From an uncultured Pelagibacteraceae bacterium (GTDB taxonomy: Bacteria > Pseudomonadota > Alphaproteobacteria > Pelagibacterales > Pelagibacteraceae): a stretch of DNA of 64,000 nucleotides. The DNA lies in contig CACBMB010000009.1 of the NCBI GenBank assembly GCA_902540275.1, positions 1 through 64,000 on the forward strand, read 5' to 3'. A program made the translations under genes and the position numbers. This document shows, piece after piece, positions 19,170 through 26,956 of this stretch. Position 1 is the stretch's first letter. Each line of letters begins with the position of its first letter. The notes below the pieces were generated by a model. That model saw only the letters and a program-made list of their open reading frames with translations. It ran no database searches and was not told the DNA's origin.

Positions 19170-19825
19170 TTTTTTTCTAAAAATAACTTTTTAACAATAA
19201 GTACAGCAATTAACATTCCAATAAGCTCAGCTAATATATAATAAGGAGTATTTAAATAACTAATACCAGTAAATGACTCTGTAAATGTTCTAGCAATAGC
19301 AACCGCAGGATTTGCAAAAGAAGTTGAAGAAGTAAACCAATAACCAGCAGTAATATAAAGACCAACACTAGCAGCAACAGCAATTTTGCCTGACTTCATA
19401 GACCCAAAAATTATCACTATAAGTCCTAATGTTGCTATTACCTCAGATGTGAATATGTAAATTCCATCTCTTGATTTAGTAGACAATTCATAAATTTCAT
19501 GTTCAAAAAAGAAATTAGCTAAACCAACACCAATCAAGCAACCAACCAATTGAGCAATAATATAGTAGGGTAATAGTTTCTTTTTTAATTTACCTGTTAT
19601 TGTCATAGCGATACTTACAAATGGATTAAAGTGAGCTCCTGATACATCAGCAAATACTGTAATAAGCACAAATAAACCTGCTCCTGTTGCTATTGTGTTT
19701 GCAATTAACATTACAGCAACGTCATTGGTTAAGTTTTCAGCCATTAAACCTGAACCAACAATAATCATTACCAAAAAACAACTGCCTAATAGTTCAGCAA
19801 GAAAATAACGACTTTTATTTTTCAT
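19166..19825 (-). CDS. MIP-family channel (aquaglyceroporin, AqpS-like)
   Basis: A 219-residue six-helix channel. The first pore motif is NPF (67-69, AHFNPFVS) rather than NPA; the second is a standard NPA (172-174) followed by the selectivity-filter Arg179. It is co-transcribed with arsC (11-bp overlap). In Sinorhizobium an aquaglyceroporin (AqpS) replaces an arsenite pump and lets arsenite made by ArsC leave down its gradient; the same role is likely here. No ArsB or Acr3 pump and no ArsR are present nearby. Confidence 0.82.
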   Translation of the reverse strand: MKNKSRYFLAELLGSCFLVMIIVGSGLMAENLTNDVAVMLIANTIATGAGLFVLITVFADVSGAHFNPFVSIAMTITGKLKKKLLPYYIIAQLVGCLIGVGLANFFFEHEIYELSTKSRDGIYIFTSEVIATLGLIVIIFGSMKSGKIAVAASVGLYITAGYWFTSSTSFANPAVAIARTFTESFTGISYLNTPYYILAELIGMLIAVLIVKKLFLEKN

Positions 19826-20246
19826 TAAGTAGTTCCTTTATATTTTTATTAATATGGTTAAAAACTTTTTCTATTATTTCATCTTTTTTATTCAAGTCAT
19901 TTGTTTCATTAAGTAATTTAACAGGATCCTCTATATCCCAATGAATTATCTGATCTTTATTTGGCCAAATAGGGCAGACTTCATTATTGGCATTATTACA
20001 AACTGTAATAACATAATCCATTTTAATTTGACCATTAATAAACTCATTAAAATTTTTAGATCTATAATTTGAAAGATCATAATGTTTTGATAATAAATAA
20101 TTCTTCACATCTTCGTTAATTTTTCCTGTTGGATTACTCCCTGCACTAAAACCTTTATACATATCGTCATGTTCATTATTTATTATACTTTCAGCAATAA
20201 TACTTCTTGCTGAATTACCTGTGCATACGAACAATATATTCCTCAT
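19815..20246 (-). CDS. arsC: Arsenate reductase, low-molecular-weight phosphatase type
   Basis: 143 residues starting with the P-loop VCTGNSARS (C8-x5-R14), as in LMW-PTP-like arsenate reductases. VITVCNNANNEVCPIWP supplies the further cysteines (about 82 and 89) used in the ArsC disulfide relay, and HWDIEDPVK holds the catalytic Asp (DP). It reduces arsenate to arsenite with thioredoxin-type electrons. It lies between a small membrane protein and the channel gene, forming an arsenate reduction and arsenite exit module. Confidence 0.88.
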   Translation of the reverse strand: MRNILFVCTGNSARSIIAESIINNEHDDMYKGFSAGSNPTGKINEDVKNYLLSKHYDLSNYRSKNFNEFINGQIKMDYVITVCNNANNEVCPIWPNKDQIIHWDIEDPVKLLNETNDLNKKDEIIEKVFNHINKNIKELLNEK

Positions 20247-20474
20247 TTAAAAAATAACTTTATAAATACCAATTACAAACAATGGAATTTGTAATCCAAA
20301 ATTTGTTAAGATTGCTTTATCTTTGCTCATAAATCCTGCAATAGTCCATCCAACAACTCCTAATCCGTGAAAGTATATATTTAATGGATATATATTTAGG
20401 TTTGTTAATAGAATGCCAACTAAAACTAGAAATGTGCTTATCCATTTTATATAATTTTTATTAGTCATGATCAT
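20247..20474 (-). CDS. Small membrane protein, first gene of the arsenic operon
   Basis: 75 residues with two to three hydrophobic segments (WISTFLVLVGILLTNLNIY, a central GLGVVGWTIAGFM, and FGLQIPLFVIGIYKVIF). I do not recognise a characterised family. Its stop is directly followed by the arsC start, so it is part of that transcript. An AGAGAG sequence precedes the ATG; Met3 is an alternative start. Possibly an accessory of the arsenic module; function unknown. Confidence 0.65.
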   Translation of the reverse strand: MIMTNKNYIKWISTFLVLVGILLTNLNIYPLNIYFHGLGVVGWTIAGFMSKDKAILTNFGLQIPLFVIGIYKVIF

Positions 20475-20491
20475 CTCTCTTTCTATATTTA

Positions 20492-20513
20492 GGTTTTGTT
20501 AAGAATTTATTAC
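20492..20513 (-). promoter_or_regulatory. Candidate Pho box upstream of the arsenic operon
   Basis: On the minus strand GTAATAAATTC is followed directly by TTAACAAAACC, two half-sites 11 bp apart like those upstream of pstS. The distance to the first ATG (20474) is short, so the transcript would have almost no leader, which is plausible in this genome. Chance occurrence cannot be excluded. Confidence 0.35.
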
Positions 20514-20533
20514 AGATTAAAGAAAAAATATTC

Positions 20534-21265
20534 TTATTTATTGTCTTCCCAGTCGAATCTAGGGAAAGAGTCAAAAATTTTAAAGATACTATTAGACCAT
20601 TGATCACAAACTTTGGTGTATTCAGTGTCAGTAATATTCAGGCATTTTTGCGAAGCAATCTTGTACTCGTCTTTTTTATAAACTGCAAAATCAATTGGAG
20701 GGCCTACGGTTAAATCACTTTTAAGTGTTGAGTCCATTGAAATTAAAGCACATCTAGATGCATCGCCAATAGATACACTTGGTTTGATAACTCTATCTAA
20801 AATAGGTTTGCCATATTTTACCTCTCCAATGACCAAATAAGGTTTGCTGTCGGCAGGTTTAATATAATTACCTTGTGAGTATATTAGGTATAGTTCAAGA
20901 GGCTGACCTTTAATTTGACCTCCAACTAAAAATGAAGATCCCAATAAAACCGTGTCAGTATTAATTCCTTTAGGAGCTGAATGTTTTATATTTAAAGATC
21001 CTATATATGATGCAATTTGATCAAAATCTTTACAGGTATTTAAATTCATTATTCCGCTGTCACTTTTAAGATCTTTTTCAATAGACTTGTATACTGCCTG
21101 AGATGTTCCTAAATTTCCTGAGGTGACAATGATGATACTTCTATCGCCAATATCGTGTACAAACATTTTAGAATAAATATTAACATTGTCTAATCCAGCA
21201 TTTGTTCTAGAGTCTGAGGCAAAAACAATTCCATCTTGAGCTTTAATGCCAACACAATAAGTCAT
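20534..21265 (-). CDS. Anbu-type proteasome-like peptidase
   Basis: An Ntn-hydrolase related to the 20S proteasome beta subunit and HslV. Met-Thr2 gives the N-terminal threonine nucleophile after Met removal (MTYCVGIKAQDGIVFASDSR), and a GNLGTSQ segment lies near residue 50. At 243 residues it matches Anbu (ancestral beta subunit). Anbu genes typically cluster with a circularly permuted ATP-grasp, an alpha-E protein and a transglutaminase-like protease. Here the divergent neighbour is the ATP-grasp; the other two are not in the window. The cellular substrate is unknown for the family. Confidence 0.85.
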   Translation of the reverse strand: MTYCVGIKAQDGIVFASDSRTNAGLDNVNIYSKMFVHDIGDRSIIIVTSGNLGTSQAVYKSIEKDLKSDSGIMNLNTCKDFDQIASYIGSLNIKHSAPKGINTDTVLLGSSFLVGGQIKGQPLELYLIYSQGNYIKPADSKPYLVIGEVKYGKPILDRVIKPSVSIGDASRCALISMDSTLKSDLTVGPPIDFAVYKKDEYKIASQKCLNITDTEYTKVCDQWSNSIFKIFDSFPRFDWEDNK

Positions 21266-21372
21266 AATACTATTAATAATTATTAATTAATTAACATATA
21301 ATTAAATTCAAGCATAGCTGATATAACTATATCGCAATTGATTGTTTACCCTAATTATTAAACAATATCTAA

Positions 21373-22815
21373 ATGAGCGCGAAACTATGGGAAAATTACA
21401 ATGCCACTAAAGCATATGATGGTTATTTTACCAATGAAAATAAATTAAGAAAGCATGCTGTAATAATTTCAAATATTTTAGAAAGATATGGAAAAGATAA
21501 ACTTCAAGAAATTGAAAAAAATTGCCAAAGCACAATAAGTGCTAGAGGAATAAATTTTAGAGTTTATGCTGCTAACAACAGGGCAGAGGAGAAGAAGTGG
21601 CCTTTAGATATTATTCCAAGGATAATTCCTAAAACACAATGGAATAAGGTAACTAAAGGTCTTAAGCAAAGAGTAAAAGCCTTAAACTTATTTATAGATG
21701 ACGTTTATAATCAAAAGAAAATTTTTAAAGATAATATTATACCTAGAGAAATTATTTTTAATTCACCTTATTATGTAAAAGAATGTGAAGGATTTTCACC
21801 TAAATATAAATCCTGGGCAAATATATCTGGAGTAGATTTAATAAGGAATAAAAATGGAGACTATTTGGTACTTGAGGACAATCTTAGAGTACCCTCAGGG
21901 GTTTCTTATATGCTTGAGAACAGAATGGTTATGAGGGATGTATTTCCTGAACTTTTTACGAGATATAAAGTTGCATCAATACATCAATACACCAACAAAC
22001 TTTTCAACTGTATGAATGAATGCATCACCAAAAAAACAGCTCATCCCCACATGGTAGTACTTACACCAGGGATTTATAATTCTGCTTATTTTGAACATTC
22101 TTTTTTAGCACAACAAATGGGTATTGCATTGGTAGAGGGAAAAGATCTTTTTGTTGAAAATGATAATGTTTATATGAAAACTGTAAAAGGCCCTTTGAAA
22201 GTTGATTGCATATACAGAAGACTAGATGATAATTTCTTAGATCCTAAAGCTTTTAATAAAGATTCTTTGATTGGTGTGCCAGGATTATTTAAATGTTGGT
22301 TAAAAAAAAATGTAGGTATTATAAATGCAATAGGTACAGGTGTAGCCGATGACAAGGTTGTTTATTCGTATGTAAATAGAATGATAGTTTATTATTTAGG
22401 AGAACAACCCATCTTAAATCAGGTCGAGACTTATTTGTGTCATGATGAAAGTCAAAAGAAGTATGTTTTACAAAATCTATCTAAATTAGTCGTAAAGCCT
22501 GCTAATGCATCTGGTGGATATGGAATAATGATAGGCCCAAAGGCTTCTTCAAAAGAGAGAGAAGAGGTGGCAGAGAAGATTAAAAAAAATCCAAGAGAAT
22601 ATATTGCACAACCTTTAGAAACACTATCAACAGCTCCAACGATTACTGAAAAGAATATAGAGCCTAGACATTTAGATTTAAGACCTTTTGTTCTAAGTGG
22701 TAAAACTAATTATGTGACCACTGGTGGCCTTACTAGAGTTGCTCTGAGAAAAGGAAGCACAATTGTTAATAGTTCACAGGGTGGTGGATCGAAAGATACC
22801 TTGATAGTTGAGTAA
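21373..22815 (+). CDS. Circularly permuted ATP-grasp type 2 protein
   Basis: 480 residues of the DUF404/DUF407 type: RIIPKTQWNKVTKGLKQR, the NLRVPSGVSYMLENR segment, and the late KPANASGGYGIMIGP glycine-rich loop, as expected for a permuted ATP-grasp. The family is predicted to make amide or peptide bonds on an unknown peptide, as part of a system with Anbu, alpha-E and transglutaminase. It is divergent from the Anbu gene (107 bp apart). Alpha-E, normally directly downstream, is replaced by the convergent zur gene 3 bp away. Confidence 0.85.
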   Translation: MSAKLWENYNATKAYDGYFTNENKLRKHAVIISNILERYGKDKLQEIEKNCQSTISARGINFRVYAANNRAEEKKWPLDIIPRIIPKTQWNKVTKGLKQRVKALNLFIDDVYNQKKIFKDNIIPREIIFNSPYYVKECEGFSPKYKSWANISGVDLIRNKNGDYLVLEDNLRVPSGVSYMLENRMVMRDVFPELFTRYKVASIHQYTNKLFNCMNECITKKTAHPHMVVLTPGIYNSAYFEHSFLAQQMGIALVEGKDLFVENDNVYMKTVKGPLKVDCIYRRLDDNFLDPKAFNKDSLIGVPGLFKCWLKKNVGIINAIGTGVADDKVVYSYVNRMIVYYLGEQPILNQVETYLCHDESQKKYVLQNLSKLVVKPANASGGYGIMIGPKASSKEREEVAEKIKKNPREYIAQPLETLSTAPTITEKNIEPRHLDLRPFVLSGKTNYVTTGGLTRVALRKGSTIVNSSQGGGSKDTLIVE

Positions 22816-22818
22816 GTA

Positions 22819-23223
22819 TTAAGTTCTACACTTTTTACACAAACCAAAAAACTCAAGATTATACTTACTATATTTCATACCTTCTTTGTCTTTGAAATTA
22901 GTTAAATATTTAGAAAGACCAGTGCTACTTATTTCAGTAACTTTTTCACACATTTCACAAATTGAAAAAGCAGTAGCTTTAGCTACCTGACAACTAGAAT
23001 TTTGACATGCAATAAAAGCATTTCTACTCTCAATTTTATGAATTTTCCCTATTTCAACTAATTTATCCAAGGCTCGATAAACTTGAAGAGGAGCTTTAAT
23101 ACCTTTTTTTTGAACATTAAAAAGGATTGAATAAGCTTTTAATGGTTCTGGAGATTTATCAATTATATCAAAAATAATTTGCTGATTTTTTGTAAGAGTA
23201 TGTTCTTTATGCATAGTTTTCAT
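22819..23223 (-). CDS. zur: Zinc uptake regulator Zur (Fur family)
   Basis: 134 residues: an N-terminal winged helix (APLQVYRALDKLVEIGKIHKI) and a metal-binding C-terminal domain with paired cysteines CEMC and CKKC for the structural zinc. Co-directional placement after znuC-znuB and the Zur boxes before znuC and znuA identify it as Zur rather than Fur. The start could be Met1 (23223) or Met4. It represses zinc uptake when Zn is sufficient and is probably autoregulated as part of znuCB-zur. Confidence 0.9.
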   Translation of the reverse strand: MKTMHKEHTLTKNQQIIFDIIDKSPEPLKAYSILFNVQKKGIKAPLQVYRALDKLVEIGKIHKIESRNAFIACQNSSCQVAKATAFSICEMCEKVTEISSTGLSKYLTNFKDKEGMKYSKYNLEFFGLCKKCRT

Positions 23224-23238
23224 TTTACAGATTCCTCA

Positions 23239-24042
23239 CTAGTTTTTCAATTTAATTGATTGTTTTATTTTAAATAACGAAAGTATGAACAATAATAAGG
23301 CAGCTGTTATAATTGATGGACCTGAAGATGTATTAAATTCTAAAGATGTGAACAATCCTAAAATTACAGATAATAAGCCTCCTATCACTGAGTACATAAC
23401 CATACTTTGTGGACTTGATGATAAGTTTCTAGCCATTGCTGCTGGTATAATTAACATTCCAGTAATTAATAATAACCCAACCATTTTAATTGAAATAGCA
23501 ATTATCGCAGCCATTAAGATAGTAAAGATTGCTTTAGCTCTGTCAGGATTTAAGCCCTCAGCTTCTGCTAATTCGTAATTTACTGTTGAGGCGAATAAAG
23601 GTTTCCAAATTAATTTTAAAACTAATAGGATTAATGCTCCTCCTATCCATATGATTAACAAATCATCAACTGAAACCGCTAAAATATCTCCAAATAATAA
23701 TCCCATAATGTCAAACCTGATAAATGTTAAAAAACCAATAACAACAAGTCCAACAGCAAGAGATGAATGAGCTAGAAGACCTAGCAATGCATCACCTGGT
23801 AAATTAGTTTTTTTTTGAAGCTGAATTAGAATAAGTGCTATTAGCGATGAAATAATGAATACTGATAATGCAATATTAAATTCCATAGTAAAAGCTAATG
23901 TAACACCTAACAATGCAGAGTGGGCCAGTGTATCACCAAAATAAGATAATCTTCTCCATATAACGAAACAACCAAGGGGTCCTGTAACCAGAGCCACTCC
24001 AATTCCAGCTACCAAAGCTCTTATAAAAAAGTCATCAAACAT
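23239..24042 (-). CDS. znuB: Zinc ABC transporter permease ZnuB
   Basis: 267-residue membrane protein of the ABC-3 family, with about eight hydrophobic segments. Conserved pieces include GPLGCFVIWRRLSYFGDTLAHSALLGV at the start and the LLITGMLIIPAAMARNLS region. It imports zinc with ZnuC and the periplasmic ZnuA. Its ATG follows the znuC stop with no gap, and zur follows 15 bp downstream. Confidence 0.93.
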   Translation of the reverse strand: MFDDFFIRALVAGIGVALVTGPLGCFVIWRRLSYFGDTLAHSALLGVTLAFTMEFNIALSVFIISSLIALILIQLQKKTNLPGDALLGLLAHSSLAVGLVVIGFLTFIRFDIMGLLFGDILAVSVDDLLIIWIGGALILLVLKLIWKPLFASTVNYELAEAEGLNPDRAKAIFTILMAAIIAISIKMVGLLLITGMLIIPAAMARNLSSSPQSMVMYSVIGGLLSVILGLFTSLEFNTSSGPSIITAALLLFILSLFKIKQSIKLKN

Positions 24043-24789
24043 TTAATTTTTTTTTATTTTACCTTCATCTGTATGTATATGATCATGCCTATGTTCATAT
24101 CTTGACAAAATTTGAAAAGCTTGCTCACCAAATAAAGCTTTATACTCATTGTTTTTTGCAACATCCATTGGAGATCCCGAACAACATACATGACCATTTA
24201 AACATACTACATGGTCAGTGGCTGTCATTACAGTGTGTAGATCATGAGAGATCAACAAGATTCCACAATTTAATTCATCAGAAATTTTTTTAATTAGTTC
24301 GTATAAAGCGATTTCACCTGTAAAATCTACTCCTTGAACTGGTTCATCAAGCACTAATAAGTCTGGTTTTTTTGAAATAGCTCTTGCAAGTAATACTCTT
24401 TGGAATTCACCACCTGATAAGTCTCCTAAATTTTTATCTTTAAGATGAATGACGCCAGTTAAAGACAAAGCTTCATCAATTGACTCTTTATTGATACTTT
24501 CAGTTAATACCATGAAATCATTTACTCTGAGCGGTAATGTCCAATCAATTGAGATTTTTTGAGGAACATATCCAACTTTATTGGTGTATTTTTCAACTTC
24601 ACCATCAATTTTTTTGTAAATACCTAAAGCAATCTTAGCTGTTGTACTTTTTCCTGATCCATTTGGACCTATAAGAGTAACGATCTTACCTTTTTCAACT
24701 TGAAGTGATACTCCTTTGACAAGCCATTTGTCATTTATGCAAAATCCTGCATCTTTTAATTTTACTAATATATTTTGACTATTACTCAT
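24043..24789 (-). CDS. znuC: Zinc ABC transporter ATPase ZnuC
   Basis: 248 residues with Walker A GPNGSGKST, signature LSGGEFQRVLLARA, Walker B LLVLDEPVQGVD and the H-loop LISHDLHTVM. The VGYVPQKISID Q-loop and the His-rich tail (RYEHRHDHIHTDEGK) are typical of ZnuC, the tail possibly sensing or binding zinc. It is first in the znuC-znuB-zur operon and divergent from znuA across two Zur boxes. Confidence 0.93.
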   Translation of the reverse strand: MSNSQNILVKLKDAGFCINDKWLVKGVSLQVEKGKIVTLIGPNGSGKSTTAKIALGIYKKIDGEVEKYTNKVGYVPQKISIDWTLPLRVNDFMVLTESINKESIDEALSLTGVIHLKDKNLGDLSGGEFQRVLLARAISKKPDLLVLDEPVQGVDFTGEIALYELIKKISDELNCGILLISHDLHTVMTATDHVVCLNGHVCCSGSPMDVAKNNEYKALFGEQAFQILSRYEHRHDHIHTDEGKIKKN

Positions 24790-24809
24790 TTTATCGCTTG
24801 ACTTATAAA

Positions 24810-24824
24810 TGTTATATTATTACA
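24810..24824. promoter_or_regulatory. Zur box 1 (znuC-proximal)
   Basis: TGTTATATTATTACA is a near-perfect 7-1-7 inverted repeat (one mismatch) matching the known Zur operator core GTTATANTATAAC. Its centre is 18 bp from that of box 2, so two dimers could sit side by side over both promoters. Confidence 0.75.
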
Positions 24825-24827
24825 TAG

Positions 24828-24842
24828 TGTTATATTATAACA
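24828..24842. promoter_or_regulatory. Zur box 2 (znuA-proximal)
   Basis: TGTTATATTATAACA is a perfect 7-1-7 palindrome identical to the Zur consensus core, 17 bp upstream of the znuA ATG and therefore overlapping its promoter or start site. Confidence 0.85.
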
Positions 24843-24859
24843 ACTCTAATAATTAAACT

Positions 24860-25915
24860 ATGAAAACAATAAAAAAACTTCCATTTTTACTATCACTTTT
24901 ATCATTCTTAACAATTTTTACACCTGCTAATGCAGAAATTAAAGTTGTTGCAACAATAAAACCGATTCATTCACTTGCTAGTTATCTAATGGATGGTGTT
25001 GGCAAACCAGATTTAATTGTAGATGGTTATGCTTCACCACACGGATTTGCATTAAAACCTTCACATGCAAAAATGATACAAAATGCAGATATCATATTTT
25101 GGGTTGGTGAAGACATAGAGAGTTTTTTAGAAAAACCACTGAAATCAATAGCAAAAAAAGCTGAAAAAATTGAATTAATGGAAATCAAAGGTTTAACTAA
25201 ACTTAAATTTAGAGAAAGAAATATTTTTGAAGGTCATGACGATCATGGGCATAAAGAGGATGACCACGATGATCATGCTAAGAAAGAAGATGATCATGAC
25301 GATCACGGACATGATGATGAGCATAAAGAGGATGGTCATGATGATCATGGTCACGACGATGATCATAAAAAAGAAGGTCACGATGATCACGGTCATGAAG
25401 GACACGCGCATGGTGAGTTTGATCCACATATTTGGTTGGACCCAATGAATGCAAAAGTAATTTTAAGCGAAATGGCTGAACATTTAATTGAAAATGATCA
25501 AAAAAATGAGGCTAAATATAAAGCAAATTTAAAAAAGGCACATAAAGATTTAGATAATCTTACTAAAAAAGTAAAATCTGAATTAAATAAAGATTTTAAA
25601 TCAATAGTTTTCCATGATGCATATCAATACTTTGAAAAAAGATTTGGCATTAATATTTTAGGTGCATTTACTGTAAATACTGATGTTATGCCAGGTGCTG
25701 AGCAATTAGCTGAGATTAGAGAAGTAATTGAGCATGATAAAGTAAGCTGTATTTTTTCAGAGCCACAATTTAATCCTGATATTATTAAAGCTGTAGCAAA
25801 AGATACCAATGTTGCAACAGGGGTTATAGATCCATTAGGAGCAACTCTTGATCCAGGTAAAGATTTATATTTTGATTTAATTGGCAACATGTCAAAATCT
25901 TTCAAAGGTTGTTAA
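24860..25915 (+). CDS. znuA: Zinc ABC transporter, periplasmic binding protein ZnuA
   Basis: Captures periplasmic zinc. The signal peptide ends near PANA (residue 25). Zinc ligands are expected at His61 (SPHGFALKPS), at the His of DPHIWLDP (~190), in the FHDAYQYFEKRFG segment and in the C-terminal DPLG region. A long His/Asp/Glu-rich loop fills residues ~126-190, a feature of zinc-type cluster A-I proteins that sets them apart from manganese binders. Tandem Zur boxes lie directly upstream. Confidence 0.94.
   Translation: MKTIKKLPFLLSLLSFLTIFTPANAEIKVVATIKPIHSLASYLMDGVGKPDLIVDGYASPHGFALKPSHAKMIQNADIIFWVGEDIESFLEKPLKSIAKKAEKIELMEIKGLTKLKFRERNIFEGHDDHGHKEDDHDDHAKKEDDHDDHGHDDEHKEDGHDDHGHDDDHKKEGHDDHGHEGHAHGEFDPHIWLDPMNAKVILSEMAEHLIENDQKNEAKYKANLKKAHKDLDNLTKKVKSELNKDFKSIVFHDAYQYFEKRFGINILGAFTVNTDVMPGAEQLAEIREVIEHDKVSCIFSEPQFNPDIIKAVAKDTNVATGVIDPLGATLDPGKDLYFDLIGNMSKSFKGC
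25235..25411 (+). repeat. His/Asp-rich repeat region inside znuA
   Basis: Imperfect tandem units encoding variants of DDHGHDD, HKED and EGHDDHGH (residues ~126-184). At the DNA level GATGATCA and CATGATGATC-like words recur, giving spurious ORFs in other frames. The coded loop likely gathers zinc for the binding site. Confidence 0.8.
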
Positions 25916-25957
25916 ATAAAAATTGATCTTTAGTCATAAATAATATCTAATAATGGG

Positions 25958-26956
25958 ATGAGTACGGTTTCCCTTACACTAGATGAGATTTTTGATTTAG
26001 CTAAAAAAACTTTATTAGCTAATGGATGTGATGATGAAACAGCCTCAATTCTTTCTGATTTAATTAGAAATGCTGAAAGAGATGGATCCTTATCACATGG
26101 TTTATTCAGATTACCTGCTTATGTAAGTGGATTAAAAAGTGGAAAAATTAATGGTAAAGGAAAACCAGAGGTTAAAAAGATTTCAGCATCTGTAATTAAA
26201 GTTCAAGGTAATAATTGCTTAGCACCTGTTGTGTTAAATAAAGGTTTGCCTGAATTAGCTAAAGCTGCAAAAGAAAATGGTGTTGCAGTTCTTGCAATAA
26301 ACAATTCTCATCACATGGCTGCGATGTGGCCTGAAACAGAAAAATTAGCAGAAGAAGGTTTAGTTGCCTTTGCTTGTACATCTTATAAGCCCGCAGTAGC
26401 ACCTGCTGGTGCAATCAAACCATTGTTTGGAACAAATCCAATTTCATTTGCTTGGCCTCGACCTGGAAAAACTCCAGTTGTTTATGATATGGCTACTGCA
26501 TCAATGGCAATGGGTGAAGTACAAGTTGCAAAAAGAGAAGGGCACAAAGTTCCTCTTGGAACTGGTTTAACCAAAGATGGTAAAGAGACAACTGATCCAG
26601 GTGCAATAGCAGATGGTGGTGTATTACTTCCATTTGGTGGTTACAAAGGTTCAGCAATAGCAATGATGGTTGAGTTAATGGCTGGTGCTTTAGTAGGTGA
26701 TAATTTTAGTTTTGAAACTGCCGCAAAAGATAATAATGATGGTGGACCACCTAGTGGAGGAGAATTTATTATTGCTATTTCACCAGATAAAACTTCTGGA
26801 ACAAATTGGCAAAAACATTCTGATGAATTTTTTGATAAAATGAAATCTTTTGATGGTGTTAGACTTCCAGGTGAAAGAAGACATCAAAACAGATTAGACA
26901 AAGGACCAAGAAATATTAACGAAGAGTTAGTAAATAAAATAAAATCTTTAAGCTAA
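25958..26956 (+). CDS. Ldh2-family NAD(P)H-dependent oxidoreductase (malate/lactate dehydrogenase type)
   Basis: 332 residues of the Ldh_2/YlbC-DlgD superfamily, which is unrelated to ordinary LDH. It has the conserved INNSHHMAAMWPETEKLAEEG with the catalytic His and the FGTNPISFAWPRPG nucleotide-binding segment; GGYKGSAIAMMVELMAG is also typical. Members reduce 2-oxo acids or cyclic imines (malate/L-sulfolactate dehydrogenase, delta1-piperideine-2-carboxylate reductase, 2,3-diketogulonate reductase). The exact substrate cannot be fixed. It ends in a 9-bp 3' overlap with xthA and is apparently monocistronic. Confidence 0.82.
   Translation: MSTVSLTLDEIFDLAKKTLLANGCDDETASILSDLIRNAERDGSLSHGLFRLPAYVSGLKSGKINGKGKPEVKKISASVIKVQGNNCLAPVVLNKGLPELAKAAKENGVAVLAINNSHHMAAMWPETEKLAEEGLVAFACTSYKPAVAPAGAIKPLFGTNPISFAWPRPGKTPVVYDMATASMAMGEVQVAKREGHKVPLGTGLTKDGKETTDPGAIADGGVLLPFGGYKGSAIAMMVELMAGALVGDNFSFETAAKDNNDGGPPSGGEFIIAISPDKTSGTNWQKHSDEFFDKMKSFDGVRLPGERRHQNRLDKGPRNINEELVNKIKSLS

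Noticed and set aside
21320-21333. GATATA-AC-TATATC palindrome between Anbu and ATP-grasp genes
   Set aside because: Short and made of common AT words; no known regulator site matches.
23285-23578. 97-residue plus-strand ORF
   Set aside because: Antisense to znuB, a mirror of a membrane protein coding sequence; no start signal.
25193-25448. ORFs on both strands of the His-rich part of znuA
   Set aside because: Products of the repetitive GATGATCA-like DNA; they are Met/Ile/Thr-rich shadows.
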